A DNA stretch of 64,000 bases from Kiloniella litopenaei (GTDB lineage Bacteria; Pseudomonadota; Alphaproteobacteria; Kiloniellales; Kiloniellaceae), in NCBI RefSeq assembly GCF_000982415.1, contig NZ_LANI01000031.1, forward strand, positions 1-64,000, read 5' to 3'. The position numbers were made by a program, and so were the translations under genes. The notes under the pieces are model-generated. The model was not told the origin of the DNA. It did not search any database and saw nothing but the letters and a program-made list of their open reading frames with translations. Below, piece by piece: positions 30,159 to 41,365 of the stretch; within the stretch, counting starts at the first letter, position 1, and every line of letters begins with the position of its first letter.

Positions 30159-31196
30159 TTACGCGTCAGCGTACACATCGGTGTAAAGTTCAGAAGGATC
30201 TGGCTCGGGGCTAGACTGTGCAAACTCGGCAGATTTGGAAACAATCGCTTTAACATCCTTATCGATCTGTTTCATTCCTGCTTCGTCAATGACGTTCTTT
30301 TTAACCATAACCGCGCGCAGACGTTCAATCGGATCACGTTCTTCACGCACCTTTTGAACTTCTTCTTTGGAACGATATTTGGCCGGATCAGACATGGAAT
30401 GACCGCGATAACGATAGGTCATCATTTCCATAATATAAGGGCCTTTGCCACTTCTGGCATGCTCTACAGCCACCTTAGCAGCTTCGCGCACAGCGACCAC
30501 ATCCATACCATCAACCTGCATGCCCGGAATTCCATAAGCACTGCCACGTTGATAGAGTTCTGTACTATTCGCAGAAGAACGCTCGGTCGAAGTCCCCATG
30601 CCATAGCGATTATTTTCGATGACATAAACAACAGGCAGATCCCACAAAGACGCCATATTGAATGATTCGTATACCTGCCCCTGGTTCAATGCGCCATCCC
30701 CCAGATAGGCAACATTTACAGCATTTTCTTCCAGATACTTATGAGCAAAAGCAATACCGGTTCCGATTGGAACCTGTGCGCCAACAATACCGTGCCCACC
30801 GTAGAAACCTTTTTCTTCGCTGAACATGTGCATGGAACCGCCCTTACCTTTGGAATATCCACCGATACGCCCGGTAAGCTCGGCCATCACACCATCAGGA
30901 TCCATTCCACAAGCAAGCATATGTCCATGATCACGATAAGACGTCAGGATCGTATCGCGTTCTTCCAGTACTGACTGGATACCAACAACGACAGCTTCCT
31001 GCCCGATGTAAAGGTGGCAAAATCCACCAATTAACCCCATGCCATACAATTGTCCGGCTTTTTCTTCAAAGCGCCGGATCAAAAGCATTTCACGGTAAAA
31101 ATCAAGGATCATTTCATTGTTAACGTCGGATGGAAGCGCAGAAGATGCTGTCCGTTTTTTAGGGGCCCGTTTGGTGGGCGTTTTTTTAGTCGCCAT
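30159..31196 (-). CDS. pdhA: Pyruvate dehydrogenase E1 alpha subunit
   Basis: 345 residues from the ATG at 31194-31196; an upstream GTG would add 11 residues, but the ATG gives the lysine/threonine-rich start (MATKKTPTKRAPKKR) usual for this subunit. The thiamine-diphosphate motif runs from YLGDGALNQGQVYESFNMA to IENN, and the phosphorylation-loop-like MTYRYRGHSMSDPAKYR is present. GGFCHLYIGQEAV near 50 is the substrate-channel segment. It is the first gene of the pdh operon. The 189-nt region up to ftsB holds its promoter. Confidence 0.97.
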   Translation of the reverse strand: MATKKTPTKRAPKKRTASSALPSDVNNEMILDFYREMLLIRRFEEKAGQLYGMGLIGGFCHLYIGQEAVVVGIQSVLEERDTILTSYRDHGHMLACGMDPDGVMAELTGRIGGYSKGKGGSMHMFSEEKGFYGGHGIVGAQVPIGTGIAFAHKYLEENAVNVAYLGDGALNQGQVYESFNMASLWDLPVVYVIENNRYGMGTSTERSSANSTELYQRGSAYGIPGMQVDGMDVVAVREAAKVAVEHARSGKGPYIMEMMTYRYRGHSMSDPAKYRSKEEVQKVREERDPIERLRAVMVKKNVIDEAGMKQIDKDVKAIVSKSAEFAQSSPEPDPSELYTDVYADA

Positions 31197-31385
31197 GCGA
31201 GGTTTCCCGTTCAAGTTAGTGTTATGCACTAAGGGGGGTTTATGTCTCGCACTTAAAATAAGGGAAAAGTAATTTTATTACAACACATTTTATATTATTG
31301 ATTTATAACAACTTTTCACTTATTAACCAAAAATAAGTTAACTACCCACAAAAATGCTGCATTGCACAATATTTAGTTAACTTAT

Positions 31386-31700
31386 CTAACGTTGCTGGAT
31401 AACTAAATATTCGTTTTCACGACCATAGTTAAGCACATCCCGCGCCCGCTCTTCCAAAAGATCGGGATCAAGGTTATCGGGCCGTAAAAGAGCAACTCTG
31501 GCCTCGAGTTCCTCACGCTCACTTTGAACACTAAGCATTTCAGTTTGTTTTGCCTGAAGATTTTGAGTAAGATGAATCCATGCCCAAACCCCGCGGTCAC
31601 CTTCGATGGTGTGATACGCGAAATAAGCCACCAGTGCCGCCCCCAAAACCTGCGGGATCACGATACGGGATCGTTTATGAATCTCTCTAAATAAAGACAT
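31386..31700 (-). CDS. ftsB: Cell division protein FtsB/DivIC-type septum formation initiator
   Basis: 104 residues. One membrane segment (about 17-33, VLGAALVAYFAYHTIEG) is followed by a coiled coil (about 45-78) and the short domain with PDNLDPDLLEERARDVLNYGRENEYLVI, the family hallmark. The GRENE motif near the end corresponds to the conserved region bound by FtsQ/FtsL. It acts in the divisome at mid-cell. Its position between eno and pdhA matches many alphaproteobacterial genomes, although here a metal-homeostasis pair separates it from eno. Confidence 0.9.
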   Translation of the reverse strand: MSLFREIHKRSRIVIPQVLGAALVAYFAYHTIEGDRGVWAWIHLTQNLQAKQTEMLSVQSEREELEARVALLRPDNLDPDLLEERARDVLNYGRENEYLVIQQR

Positions 31701-31809
31701 TTACTCTAAATCAATTTTCTTTGCATGTAGCGAAAGTAATCTAACAGATAAAATAGTTATTGGGAATAAACAAAGCATTAATGCCCTTGTAATTAGAAAA
31801 TAATCCAAA

Positions 31810-31838
31810 TTGACAAATGATATGTTATAACATATCAA
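31810..31838 (+). promoter_or_regulatory. Promoter with a perfect palindromic operator upstream of the COG0523 gene
   Basis: TTGACA (31810-31815) and TATCAA (31833-31838) are 17 bp apart. The spacer and -10 contain a perfect 20-bp palindrome, TGATATGTTATAACATATCA (31818-31837). It resembles the proteobacterial Zur box (TGTTATA...TATAACA) with the half-sites drawn closer together. A repressor bound here would block RNA polymerase, and zinc control by Zur would suit the COG0523 gene downstream. The identity of the repressor is inference. Confidence 0.65.
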
Positions 31839-31868
31839 TCACTCAAACGTCTGATTTGAGGTGAAGCA

Positions 31869-33062
31869 ATGAACAAACTAAACGTAACGGTCCTATCCGG
31901 TTTTCTTGGAGCTGGCAAAACAACTCTCTTGAACGAAATCCTAAACAACAATGACCTTGAAAGAGCTGCTGTTATCGTTAACGATATGAGCGAGATCAAT
32001 ATTGATTCCGACATACTTCAATATAAAAATGCATCTCTATCACAAACTGATGAAAACCTGGTCGAAATGACAAATGGTTGCATCTGCTGCACCTTAAGAG
32101 AAGACTTACTCCAAGAAGTTACCAAACTTGCAACATCAGGAAATTTTGACCACTTAATTATTGAATCATCTGGTATTTCGGAACCCCTCCCCGTCGCAAC
32201 AACATTTGAATTCAGGGATGAAAACGGCTTTAGCCTTTCTGATATCACCACTTTGGATAATATGGTTACCGTCATTGATGCAGCAAACATCCTTAATGAT
32301 TATTCTTCATCAGATTTACTCTTGGACAGAGGTGAAGCACTTGGCCCGGAAGACCAGAGGTCTCTCGTCAACCTGCTCGTAGAACAGATCGAATTTGCAG
32401 ACACAATCATCCTGAACAAAACAGATCTGGTTTCTGAAGATACAGTTGCCGAAATACAAAAAGTAATTAAAGCCCTCAACCCAGATGCAATCTTGGTTAA
32501 AAGTGTGCAATCAAAAGTTCCATTAGAACAACTGTTGAGCACAAAACGCTTTAGTTTTGAAAAAGCACATGAACACCCATTGTGGGCAAAAGAGCTTTAT
32601 GGATATGAAAGCCACACCCCCGAAACCGAGGAATATGGCATTAATAGTTTTGTTTATCGATCCAAGAAACCATTTGTACCTGAAAAAATTGCAAACTTCT
32701 TTAAACAGGAACAACCTGGCGTCTTAAGATCAAAAGGCCATTTCTGGCTTTCAAATCGACCTGACCAAGTTGGCGAGATGTCCCAGGCAGGAAAATACAC
32801 CACTACAGAATTAATTGGTAAATGGTGGTCAGCCGTGTCCAAAAACAGGTGGCCGGATGATCAGGATTTCATCACTCAAATTAAAAAGAACTGGGATAAA
32901 TCATTTGGTGATCGTCGAAACGAAATCGTTTTTATCGGATCACAAATGAACCAGGAAGAAATAACAAGCCGCCTTAATGACTGCTTGGTCGAAGAGGATG
33001 AGTTTCTTCCTGAAATCTGGCAATCAAAACATAAAGATTGCTTCAATCACTGGGCACAATAA
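31869..33062 (+). CDS. COG0523 (CobW/ZigA-type) metal-chaperone GTPase
   Basis: 397 residues. A G3E-family GTPase with Walker A SGFLGAGKTT (10-19), the metal-binding CxCC motif at C71-C73-C74 (NGCICCTLRED), the family ESSG motif (LIIESSGISEPLP), and NKTD for guanine recognition near 174. A CobW C-terminal domain begins near 255 (YGINSFVYRSKKPF). Members deliver cobalt, nickel or zinc to client enzymes; those without a cobalamin context and with a Zur-like operator (ZigA, YeiR, ZagA types) serve zinc starvation. No cobalamin genes are nearby. It is followed at 40 nt by a secreted DUF4198 protein. Confidence 0.9.
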   Translation: MNKLNVTVLSGFLGAGKTTLLNEILNNNDLERAAVIVNDMSEINIDSDILQYKNASLSQTDENLVEMTNGCICCTLREDLLQEVTKLATSGNFDHLIIESSGISEPLPVATTFEFRDENGFSLSDITTLDNMVTVIDAANILNDYSSSDLLLDRGEALGPEDQRSLVNLLVEQIEFADTIILNKTDLVSEDTVAEIQKVIKALNPDAILVKSVQSKVPLEQLLSTKRFSFEKAHEHPLWAKELYGYESHTPETEEYGINSFVYRSKKPFVPEKIANFFKQEQPGVLRSKGHFWLSNRPDQVGEMSQAGKYTTTELIGKWWSAVSKNRWPDDQDFITQIKKNWDKSFGDRRNEIVFIGSQMNQEEITSRLNDCLVEEDEFLPEIWQSKHKDCFNHWAQ

Positions 33063-33102
33063 GCCTGATCACAACAACATATATAAAAAGATAATTATTA
33101 GA

Positions 33103-33819
33103 ATGATAAAAATTCTCTCCGCACTTCTATTAACTCTTCTCCCCGCGACCAGCTTTGCTCACGGTATCTGGATTACGGATCGCTTTGGTGAGCCATCCAT
33201 TGTTTATGGTCATGGTGCATCTGATGATTCCTATGATGGAAAGAAACTAAAATCTGTCCAGATACACATGCCAGATGGCAGCGTAAATGACGGGAAAACA
33301 CACAAAACAGACAGCTATATAAACATCAAAATTCCTAAAAAGGCACAGGCCGTAACAGCAACTTTTGATAACGGTTACTGGACAAAAGACACCAAAGGAA
33401 AGTGGCATAACCAGAAAAAGTCAGCGGTTGAAAACCCCGTGTCTTCAGGACATTACTTTAAATACACAACACACATCCCACTAGGAGCAAGCGCTCTCGA
33501 TAAACCTCTGGGGCTTCCACTAGAAATCTTTCCTTTGCAAAACCCCCACGAACTGGAACAGGGGGATAAACTTTCTCTACGGGTTCTTTTAAACCAAAAA
33601 CCCGTTGAAGGCCTGAAAGTGATTGCTGATTACATCAATGACGAAGCAGCTGATAAAGCGATCACCGATGAAAAAGGGGAAGTAACCATCACAATAAGAA
33701 ACCAGGAACTGAACGTGATCGCGGTTTCAACAACCAAAGAGTTAGAAGACAAGACCGATGCGGATAAAGAGGGTTATTTCTCTACCCTTTCATTTGCTCT
33801 TGAACACAAGCACCACTAG
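33103..33819 (+). CDS. Secreted DUF4198-type protein, putative periplasmic metal-uptake factor
   Basis: 238 residues from the ATG at 33103. A longer reading frame opens inside the upstream gene, but only this start places a signal peptide (MIKILSALLLTLLPATSFA, cleaved after A19) at the N-terminus. The mature protein would begin HGIWI, and it ends in EHKHH; an exposed N-terminal histidine is typical of periplasmic metal-binding proteins. The body, with FPLQNPHELEQGDKLSLRVLLNQKPVEGLKV (about 155-185) and DEKGEVTITI, is the beta-sandwich pattern of PF10670 (DUF4198), a family often found with nickel, cobalt or zinc transport genes. It is probably cotranscribed with the COG0523 gene. Its precise role is unknown. 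Confidence 0.8.
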   Translation: MIKILSALLLTLLPATSFAHGIWITDRFGEPSIVYGHGASDDSYDGKKLKSVQIHMPDGSVNDGKTHKTDSYINIKIPKKAQAVTATFDNGYWTKDTKGKWHNQKKSAVENPVSSGHYFKYTTHIPLGASALDKPLGLPLEIFPLQNPHELEQGDKLSLRVLLNQKPVEGLKVIADYINDEAADKAITDEKGEVTITIRNQELNVIAVSTTKELEDKTDADKEGYFSTLSFALEHKHH

Positions 33820-33870
33820 CTTCCGTAACGCTGGCTCTACTTACCAGACTTAAACAGAACTTAACGAAAC

Positions 33871-33898
33871 AGGGGCCTCGGTTTTAACCGAGGCCCCT
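33871..33898. terminator. Bidirectional terminator between the DUF4198 gene and eno
   Basis: A 13-bp perfect stem, AGGGGCCTCGGTT (33871-33883) and AACCGAGGCCCCT (33886-33898), lies between two converging genes. It is followed by a few T on both strands (ATTTCT on plus; GTTTCGTT on minus), so it can stop both transcripts. Confidence 0.85.
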
Positions 33899-33954
33899 GA
33901 ATTTCTATAAATAATCGACCTTAGATAAATTCAAGGATTGATTATTGTTATTAA

Positions 33955-35238
<1,284 letters not shown>

Positions 35239-35292
35239 CTATCTCCGTTAAGAAAGTTGAGGCGCAGAGAGGGGCAGGCCTCGGTATCATAG

Positions 35293-36156
35293 TTAAGCAA
35301 TAGACACAGGATGTGCTTTTGCCAGTTTGTCGAGCTCAACCAGAAGCGAAAGAAGTTCTGGTAGCTCTTGAACCCGGATCATGTTTGGCCCATCACATGG
35401 GGCATTATCAGGATCCTGGTGTGTCTCCATAAAGAGGCCAGCAACACCAACAGAAACCGCTGCGCGCGCCAGCACAGAAATAAATTCTCTCTGCCCGCCA
35501 GATGTCGCGCCCTGACCACCGGGTTGAGCCACTGAATGCGTAGCATCAAAGACAACAGGACATCCAGTTCCCATTGCCATGATAGGTAAGGACCGCATAT
35601 CAGAAACCAGTGTGTTATATCCGAATGATGCGCCGCGTTCACACACCATTACCTTATCATTCCCTGATTCTATAATCTTTTGTGAAACATTCGCCATATC
35701 CCAAGGGGCAAGAAACTGCCCTTTCTTGACATTAATCGCCCGTCCCGTTTTAGCAGCCGCAACGAGCAAATCAGTCTGGCGACACAAAAAGGCTGGAATC
35801 TGCAGAACATCAACGACCTGAGCTACGGGTTCACACTGGTGCGCCGCATGAACATCGGTAATAACCGGACATCCAAATTTAGATTTGATTTCTTCAAAAA
35901 CAGACAAAGCCTCGTCCATGCCAATACCACGAGAAGAGCTAAGGCTGGTTCGGTTTGCTTTATCAAAAGAAGATTTGTAAATCAGGGGAATAGAAAGCTT
36001 TTCACAGGCCTTGGTTAACGTCTCGGCCATTTCCAGTGCGTGCGCTCTGCCTTCCATCTGGCAAGGACCTGCAATCAATACGAATGGTAAATCATTACCG
36101 AAAGTAATATTACCAACTTTAACGTGTCGAGATTGAAGGTCTGCATGCACTGCCAT
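35293..36156 (-). CDS. kdsA: 3-deoxy-D-manno-octulosonate 8-phosphate synthase
   Basis: 287 residues: a DAHP-synthase-type barrel with [20 protein letters not shown] (about 26-45), [24 protein letters not shown] and the late [18 protein letters not shown]. It condenses phosphoenolpyruvate (from the enolase encoded next door) with arabinose 5-phosphate to make KDO-8-P for lipopolysaccharide. The strain therefore probably makes KDO-containing LPS. The kdsA-eno pairing is conserved in alphaproteobacteria. Confidence 0.97.
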   Translation of the reverse strand: MAVHADLQSRHVKVGNITFGNDLPFVLIAGPCQMEGRAHALEMAETLTKACEKLSIPLIYKSSFDKANRTSLSSSRGIGMDEALSVFEEIKSKFGCPVITDVHAAHQCEPVAQVVDVLQIPAFLCRQTDLLVAAAKTGRAINVKKGQFLAPWDMANVSQKIIESGNDKVMVCERGASFGYNTLVSDMRSLPIMAMGTGCPVVFDATHSVAQPGGQGATSGGQREFISVLARAAVSVGVAGLFMETHQDPDNAPCDGPNMIRVQELPELLSLLVELDKLAKAHPVSIA

Positions 36157-36214
36157 AAAAATAACTTCCTATTCTACCCTATAAATTTACACCACCTGGT
36201 TCGTTTTTCTAGAT

Positions 36215-37858
<1,644 letters not shown>

Positions 37859-37873
37859 TTAATTCAGTTTCAA

Positions 37874-37900
37874 CAAAACCGGGACCCTGTTGGTCCCGGT
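37874..37900 (-). terminator. Terminator after secG
   Basis: A 9-bp stem, ACCGGGACC (37878-37886) and GGTCCCGGT (37892-37900), with a 5-nt loop, is followed on the minus strand by TTTTGTTG. It lies 33 nt after the secG stop codon and 30 nt before the pyrG start, so pyrG probably has its own promoter or depends on read-through. Confidence 0.8.
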
Positions 37901-37933
37901 CAATGATAGTACGTAACGGAAATAATCCGAAAC

Positions 37934-38269
37934 TTATTCTGAAACCGGAGGAGCAACAGGTTGCTCTGTCTCGGTTTCAATTGCAGGAACAGTGATACCA
38001 TCTGTAATAGAGCTTGTTGTACGGCCCGTATCTGCAAGGATTGTCAGCAATAAACTAGAAGCGATAAAAGCTGCGGCCAAGATTGCTGTTGTACGGGTTA
38101 ACAGGTTCGCAGTGCTTTGCCCGGTGAGGAAACCACCGAAGCCGCCTGAACCGCCACCAGCACCGCTTCCCCCCATTCCAAGAGCACCACCTTCGCTTTT
38201 CTGCACAAGGACGACACCAATAAGGGACAAAGTAATCAACAAATGAATGACCAGAAGGACGTTGTTCAT
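37934..38269 (-). CDS. secG: Protein translocase subunit SecG
   Basis: 111 residues with two membrane helices (about 2-22 and 56-76), separated by the glycine-rich loop GALGMGGSGAGGGSGGFGGF that marks SecG, with the conserved VLVQKSEGG before it. The tail is polar, rich in Glu, Pro and Val. SecG joins SecYE in the inner-membrane translocon and aids SecA cycling. It lies between tpiA and pyrG, its usual alphaproteobacterial site. Confidence 0.95.
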   Translation of the reverse strand: MNNVLLVIHLLITLSLIGVVLVQKSEGGALGMGGSGAGGGSGGFGGFLTGQSTANLLTRTTAILAAAFIASSLLLTILADTGRTTSSITDGITVPAIETETEQPVAPPVSE

Positions 38270-38315
38270 CGTTAGTAGTCTCTCAAACTTTCCGGGATAA
38301 AACTATCCCTATTCA

Positions 38316-38359
38316 ACACTAAACCACACACCCCAAACCTAACCCGGAGTGTGTAGTGT
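38316..38359 (-). other. Imperfect stem-loop between tpiA and secG
   Basis: ACACTA...CACAC (from 38316) can pair with GTGTG-TAGTGT (ending 38359) with a three-base bulge and a loop of about 15 nt. No T-run follows. It sits 46 nt before the secG start on the minus strand and could be part of a secG leader or an mRNA processing site. Confidence 0.4.
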
Positions 38360-38418
38360 CATGCGCCTATTCAAAACTTAACAGGCTATTTAGCCTTTTC
38401 AGATCGATATGACCAGTG

Positions 38419-39165
38419 TCATCTGGCACCAATCGCCCAAAAATCTTCTACTTTTAAACTCGCACCGCCGACCAAGGCACCGTCAACGTTAGACACAGCA
38501 AGCAGTTCAGCCGCATTAGCAGGTTTCACAGATCCACCATAAAGTATCCGAATCTTTTTTGCTCCGTCTTCACCAAAACGGTCATTTAAAAGACCACGAA
38601 TAAAATTGTGAACCTCCTCAACATCAGCTGGCGTGGCTGTCTTACCTGTGCCAATAGCCCATACAGGCTCATAGGCAAGAACAATGCTATCCGGATCACA
38701 ATCATCAGGCAGTGATTCTGTAACCTGCGTCTTGATTACGCTCAAAGTATCACCTGATACACGTTCGTCTTCGGTTTCGCCAATGCAGATTATTGGGGTC
38801 AGACCTGCTCTCAGTGCAGCAGCACTTTTTGCATTAACATCCGCATTTGTTTCGCCGTGGTCTGTGCGTCTTTCCGAGTGCCCAGTAATGACGTATCCAC
38901 AACCAATATTCTTGAGCAATTCGGCAGAGGTATCACCGGTGTGGGCTCCGGATACATTCGCATGACAATCCTGGCCACCAACAGCCAGATCAGAGTTTTT
39001 TGTCAAAGAGAGAACAGTACCAAGCAAAGCCGCTGGTGGGCACACAACAAAATCAGCAGATACAGAATCCTGGTTCAGTTTCCCCAAAAGCCCCTCCACC
39101 AACTCGGTAGCAAAGGATACAGACCCGTTCATCTTCCAGTTACCAGCAATAAGTTTGCCCGCCAT
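38419..39165 (-). CDS. tpiA: Triosephosphate isomerase
   Basis: 248 residues with complete active-site residues: K11 (in NWKMNG), H96 (in TGHSERR) and E167 (in AYEPVWAIGTG), plus the phosphate-binding loop YGGSVKPANAAEL near 210. It interconverts dihydroxyacetone phosphate and glyceraldehyde 3-phosphate. It diverges from ppiD across a 299-bp region holding repeats and a palindrome. Confidence 0.99.
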   Translation of the reverse strand: MAGKLIAGNWKMNGSVSFATELVEGLLGKLNQDSVSADFVVCPPAALLGTVLSLTKNSDLAVGGQDCHANVSGAHTGDTSAELLKNIGCGYVITGHSERRTDHGETNADVNAKSAAALRAGLTPIICIGETEDERVSGDTLSVIKTQVTESLPDDCDPDSIVLAYEPVWAIGTGKTATPADVEEVHNFIRGLLNDRFGEDGAKKIRILYGGSVKPANAAELLAVSNVDGALVGGASLKVEDFWAIGAR

Positions 39166-39220
39166 ATTCGATTCTCCCTGTTAATTACGGGCACATCTAT
39201 ACAGTGTCGTTCACAACAAT

Positions 39221-39246
39221 CCAAGACTGCAGGCCAAGACTGCAGG
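39221..39246. repeat. Exact tandem 13-bp repeat (two copies)
   Basis: CCAAGACTGCAGG occurs twice with no gap (39221-39233 and 39234-39246), in the 5' leader side of tpiA. It looks like a recent slippage duplication, though spaced binding sites are possible. Confidence 0.85.
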
Positions 39247-39285
39247 ATTTTTTCAAGTCTGTAGAATTTTTTGCACAATTTTTAA

Positions 39286-39308
39286 TATGATTAAGCAACT
39301 TAATCATA
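39286..39308. promoter_or_regulatory. Palindrome between tpiA and ppiD
   Basis: TATGATTAAG (39286-39295), CAA, then CTTAATCATA (39299-39308): a perfect 10-bp inverted repeat with a 3-bp spacer in a divergent promoter region. It could be an operator for a dimeric repressor. The regulator is unknown and a chance occurrence in AT-rich DNA is possible. Confidence 0.45.
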
Positions 39309-39464
39309 ACTAAAGAGGATAAAAAACTCACCACACTGCAATGCCGGGGGTAATATCGGGCACATTCTTTAAAAACGCTGTTGCCCAGTCTTTGCTCCAT
39401 CCCTAAGATGCCCGGCACGATTACATATATGAAATAAACTTAATAAAGATTTCACGGGTAAGTT

Positions 39465-41363
39465 ATGGCTCATAAAAAACCAGGCCTTTTAAAACGTATT
39501 GTTGTTTTGGCTCTATTTTGTCTATTGATCCTGAGTTTTGCCGCTTGGGGCATCCAGGATATTTTCCTGAACCTTGGCAATAATCAAACGATTGCAAAAG
39601 TTGGTGAGGTTGAAATTACCCAAGCCGAGTTCGCCAATGATTTTTCCCGTGAAACCAATGCACTTTCCCAACAGCTTGGACGTGCACTCGACGCACAAGA
39701 GGCGCAACAACTTGGTCTGGATAATCGTGTTATTTCCCGCTTGGTTGCCCGAGCACTTTCACAGGTGCAATCTGACGAGATGGGATTGACTGTCTCTCGA
39801 GAGCAGCAACAAAAAGAAATTCAGAAAATTGATGCCTTTAAAAACGAGGCTGGTATTTTTGATGCCGCACGCTTCCAATCAACACTTTATCAGGCTGGCC
39901 TTTCAGAAGCTGCGTTTCTTGCTGATCTAAGCAACGACATTGAAAGACAACAACTCAACAATGCTATCACGGGTGCGATCCCTGTGCCGCAAAAAATGGC
40001 AGAACGCCTTTACAGTTATCAAACTGAGAAGCGTATTGTTGACTATATCGAAATTCCCTACAGCAGATTTTCTCAGCTGTCAGATCCAACAGATTCAGAG
40101 CTTGCCGCCTACTACGAAGAAGAAAAACAAAACTATCTGGCGCCGGAATATAAATCAGTCAGCTACATCTTTCTTGATCCATCAAAAGCCGCCCAGAATG
40201 TTGTTCTGACAGATGATCAAATCCAGGAAGAATTTCTGGCACAAAAAGATAGCCTCTCCCTGCCAGATCGCCGCAAGCTTGTTCAAATGCTTCTCAACGA
40301 TGAAGCCAAAGCAAATGAGACTTATAACAAAATCTTAAACGGTGCAGACTTTGATACCGTAGCAACAGAAGCAACTGGTTCTGCGGGTGTTGATCTTGGT
40401 ACCATGGAGCGTTCTGATCTATTGCCAGAATTGCAGGATGCTGTCTTTAATCTGGAAAACACAGGCGTTGTCGCCCCTATTAAATCTCCGTTGGGATGGC
40501 ATATCGTTTCTGTTCTTGAAATTTCTCCTGCCCGGGAAGCTCAGTTTGAGGAAGTAAAAGAGCAGATAAAAAAAGATGCTGCATTGCGCATTGCAACGGA
40601 TGAGATAATTTCAATTGCGAACCAACTGGATGATGAAATTGCTTCGGGTGCTACGCTTGAAGAAGCCGCAAACAAGCTTGGTCAAGAAATATTAAACTAC
40701 GAAGCAATTGACGCAGAAGGGCTTGATCGCAATGGATTGCCACAATTTGGTCTCGCCGAAGATGCCAGATTCCGCGCAATAATCGCGCAAACGGAATCAG
40801 GTTCAGACAGCTTGCTTACCGAACTTGAAAATGGTGGATACTTCCTGCTTAAAGTTAATTCAGTCACCCCCCCTTCACCTCGCCCACTGGAAGAAGTTAA
40901 GGCTCAACTTACAAGCTCTTGGCTTGAAAACAAAAGAAGCGAGGAAGCAAAAGCAGTTGCGGATAAATTAGCCGAAGAAGCTAAAAACGGCACACCTTTG
41001 CAAGCTGTGACTGACGAATCAGCTGAGCTTATCAAGTTCGGCGTCGAGATAAATCGTTTTTCAGCAAGCATTGGTGAAGCCCTCGCCCCCGCACTGGTCA
41101 GGGATATCTACAAAGCTGAAAAAGGTGATATTCTTACTGGCCAGGCAGATAAAGGGTATCTTGTTGTTAGCCTATCAACAGTCGAACAGCCCGATTTATC
41201 GTCTGTAACCGAAGAGATCGAGAGTACCAAGAGCTCTATTGAAAACTCTTACAAAAACGATATTTACACACAGTACATATCTGCTCTTGAAAAAGACTTT
41301 GGTGTTGAGATTAATCAAACCTCAATTAACCAGGTTATCACCCCCTATGGCCACTCAAACTAA
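39465..41363 (+). CDS. ppiD: PpiD-like periplasmic folding chaperone (SurA_N, parvulin domains)
   Basis: 632 residues. An N-terminal membrane anchor (about 11-32, LKRIVVLALFCLLILSFAAWGIQDIF) is followed by a SurA_N-type chaperone region (about 35-190), a parvulin-type peptidyl-prolyl isomerase domain (about 260-355, with GADFDTVATEATGSAG and SPLGWHIVSVLE) and a long C-terminal chaperone arm. PpiD is anchored near the SecYEG exit and helps newly translocated proteins. Its stop codon is 2 nt before the trpE start, so trpE translation depends on ppiD transcription. The ppiD-trpE linkage is typical of alphaproteobacteria. Confidence 0.9.
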   Translation: MAHKKPGLLKRIVVLALFCLLILSFAAWGIQDIFLNLGNNQTIAKVGEVEITQAEFANDFSRETNALSQQLGRALDAQEAQQLGLDNRVISRLVARALSQVQSDEMGLTVSREQQQKEIQKIDAFKNEAGIFDAARFQSTLYQAGLSEAAFLADLSNDIERQQLNNAITGAIPVPQKMAERLYSYQTEKRIVDYIEIPYSRFSQLSDPTDSELAAYYEEEKQNYLAPEYKSVSYIFLDPSKAAQNVVLTDDQIQEEFLAQKDSLSLPDRRKLVQMLLNDEAKANETYNKILNGADFDTVATEATGSAGVDLGTMERSDLLPELQDAVFNLENTGVVAPIKSPLGWHIVSVLEISPAREAQFEEVKEQIKKDAALRIATDEIISIANQLDDEIASGATLEEAANKLGQEILNYEAIDAEGLDRNGLPQFGLAEDARFRAIIAQTESGSDSLLTELENGGYFLLKVNSVTPPSPRPLEEVKAQLTSSWLENKRSEEAKAVADKLAEEAKNGTPLQAVTDESAELIKFGVEINRFSASIGEALAPALVRDIYKAEKGDILTGQADKGYLVVSLSTVEQPDLSSVTEEIESTKSSIENSYKNDIYTQYISALEKDFGVEINQTSINQVITPYGHSN

Positions 41364-41365
41364 CA

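Larger units (their letters stand above)
39166..39464. other. Divergent tpiA-ppiD intergenic region
   Basis: About 300 bp carrying promoters for both directions, none clearly recognisable. It contains a tandem 13-bp repeat (39221-39246), a 10-bp palindromic pair (39286-39308), and a 7-bp long-range complementary pair, TGCCGGG (39342-39348) and CCCGGCA (39411-39417). Open frames crossing it lack any gene-like features. Confidence 0.5.

Noticed and set aside
32977-33102. Upstream start for the DUF4198 gene, adding 42 residues
   Set aside because: It lies inside the COG0523 gene and would bury the signal peptide that begins at 33103.
39291-39303. CtrA-like TTAA repeat inside the palindrome
   Set aside because: The spacing is 5 bp instead of the 7 bp of the CtrA consensus.
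39197-39418. A 73-codon minus-strand frame in the tpiA-ppiD gap
   Set aside because: It runs through the tandem repeat and palindrome, has no recognisable domain or good ribosome binding site, and composition looks non-coding.
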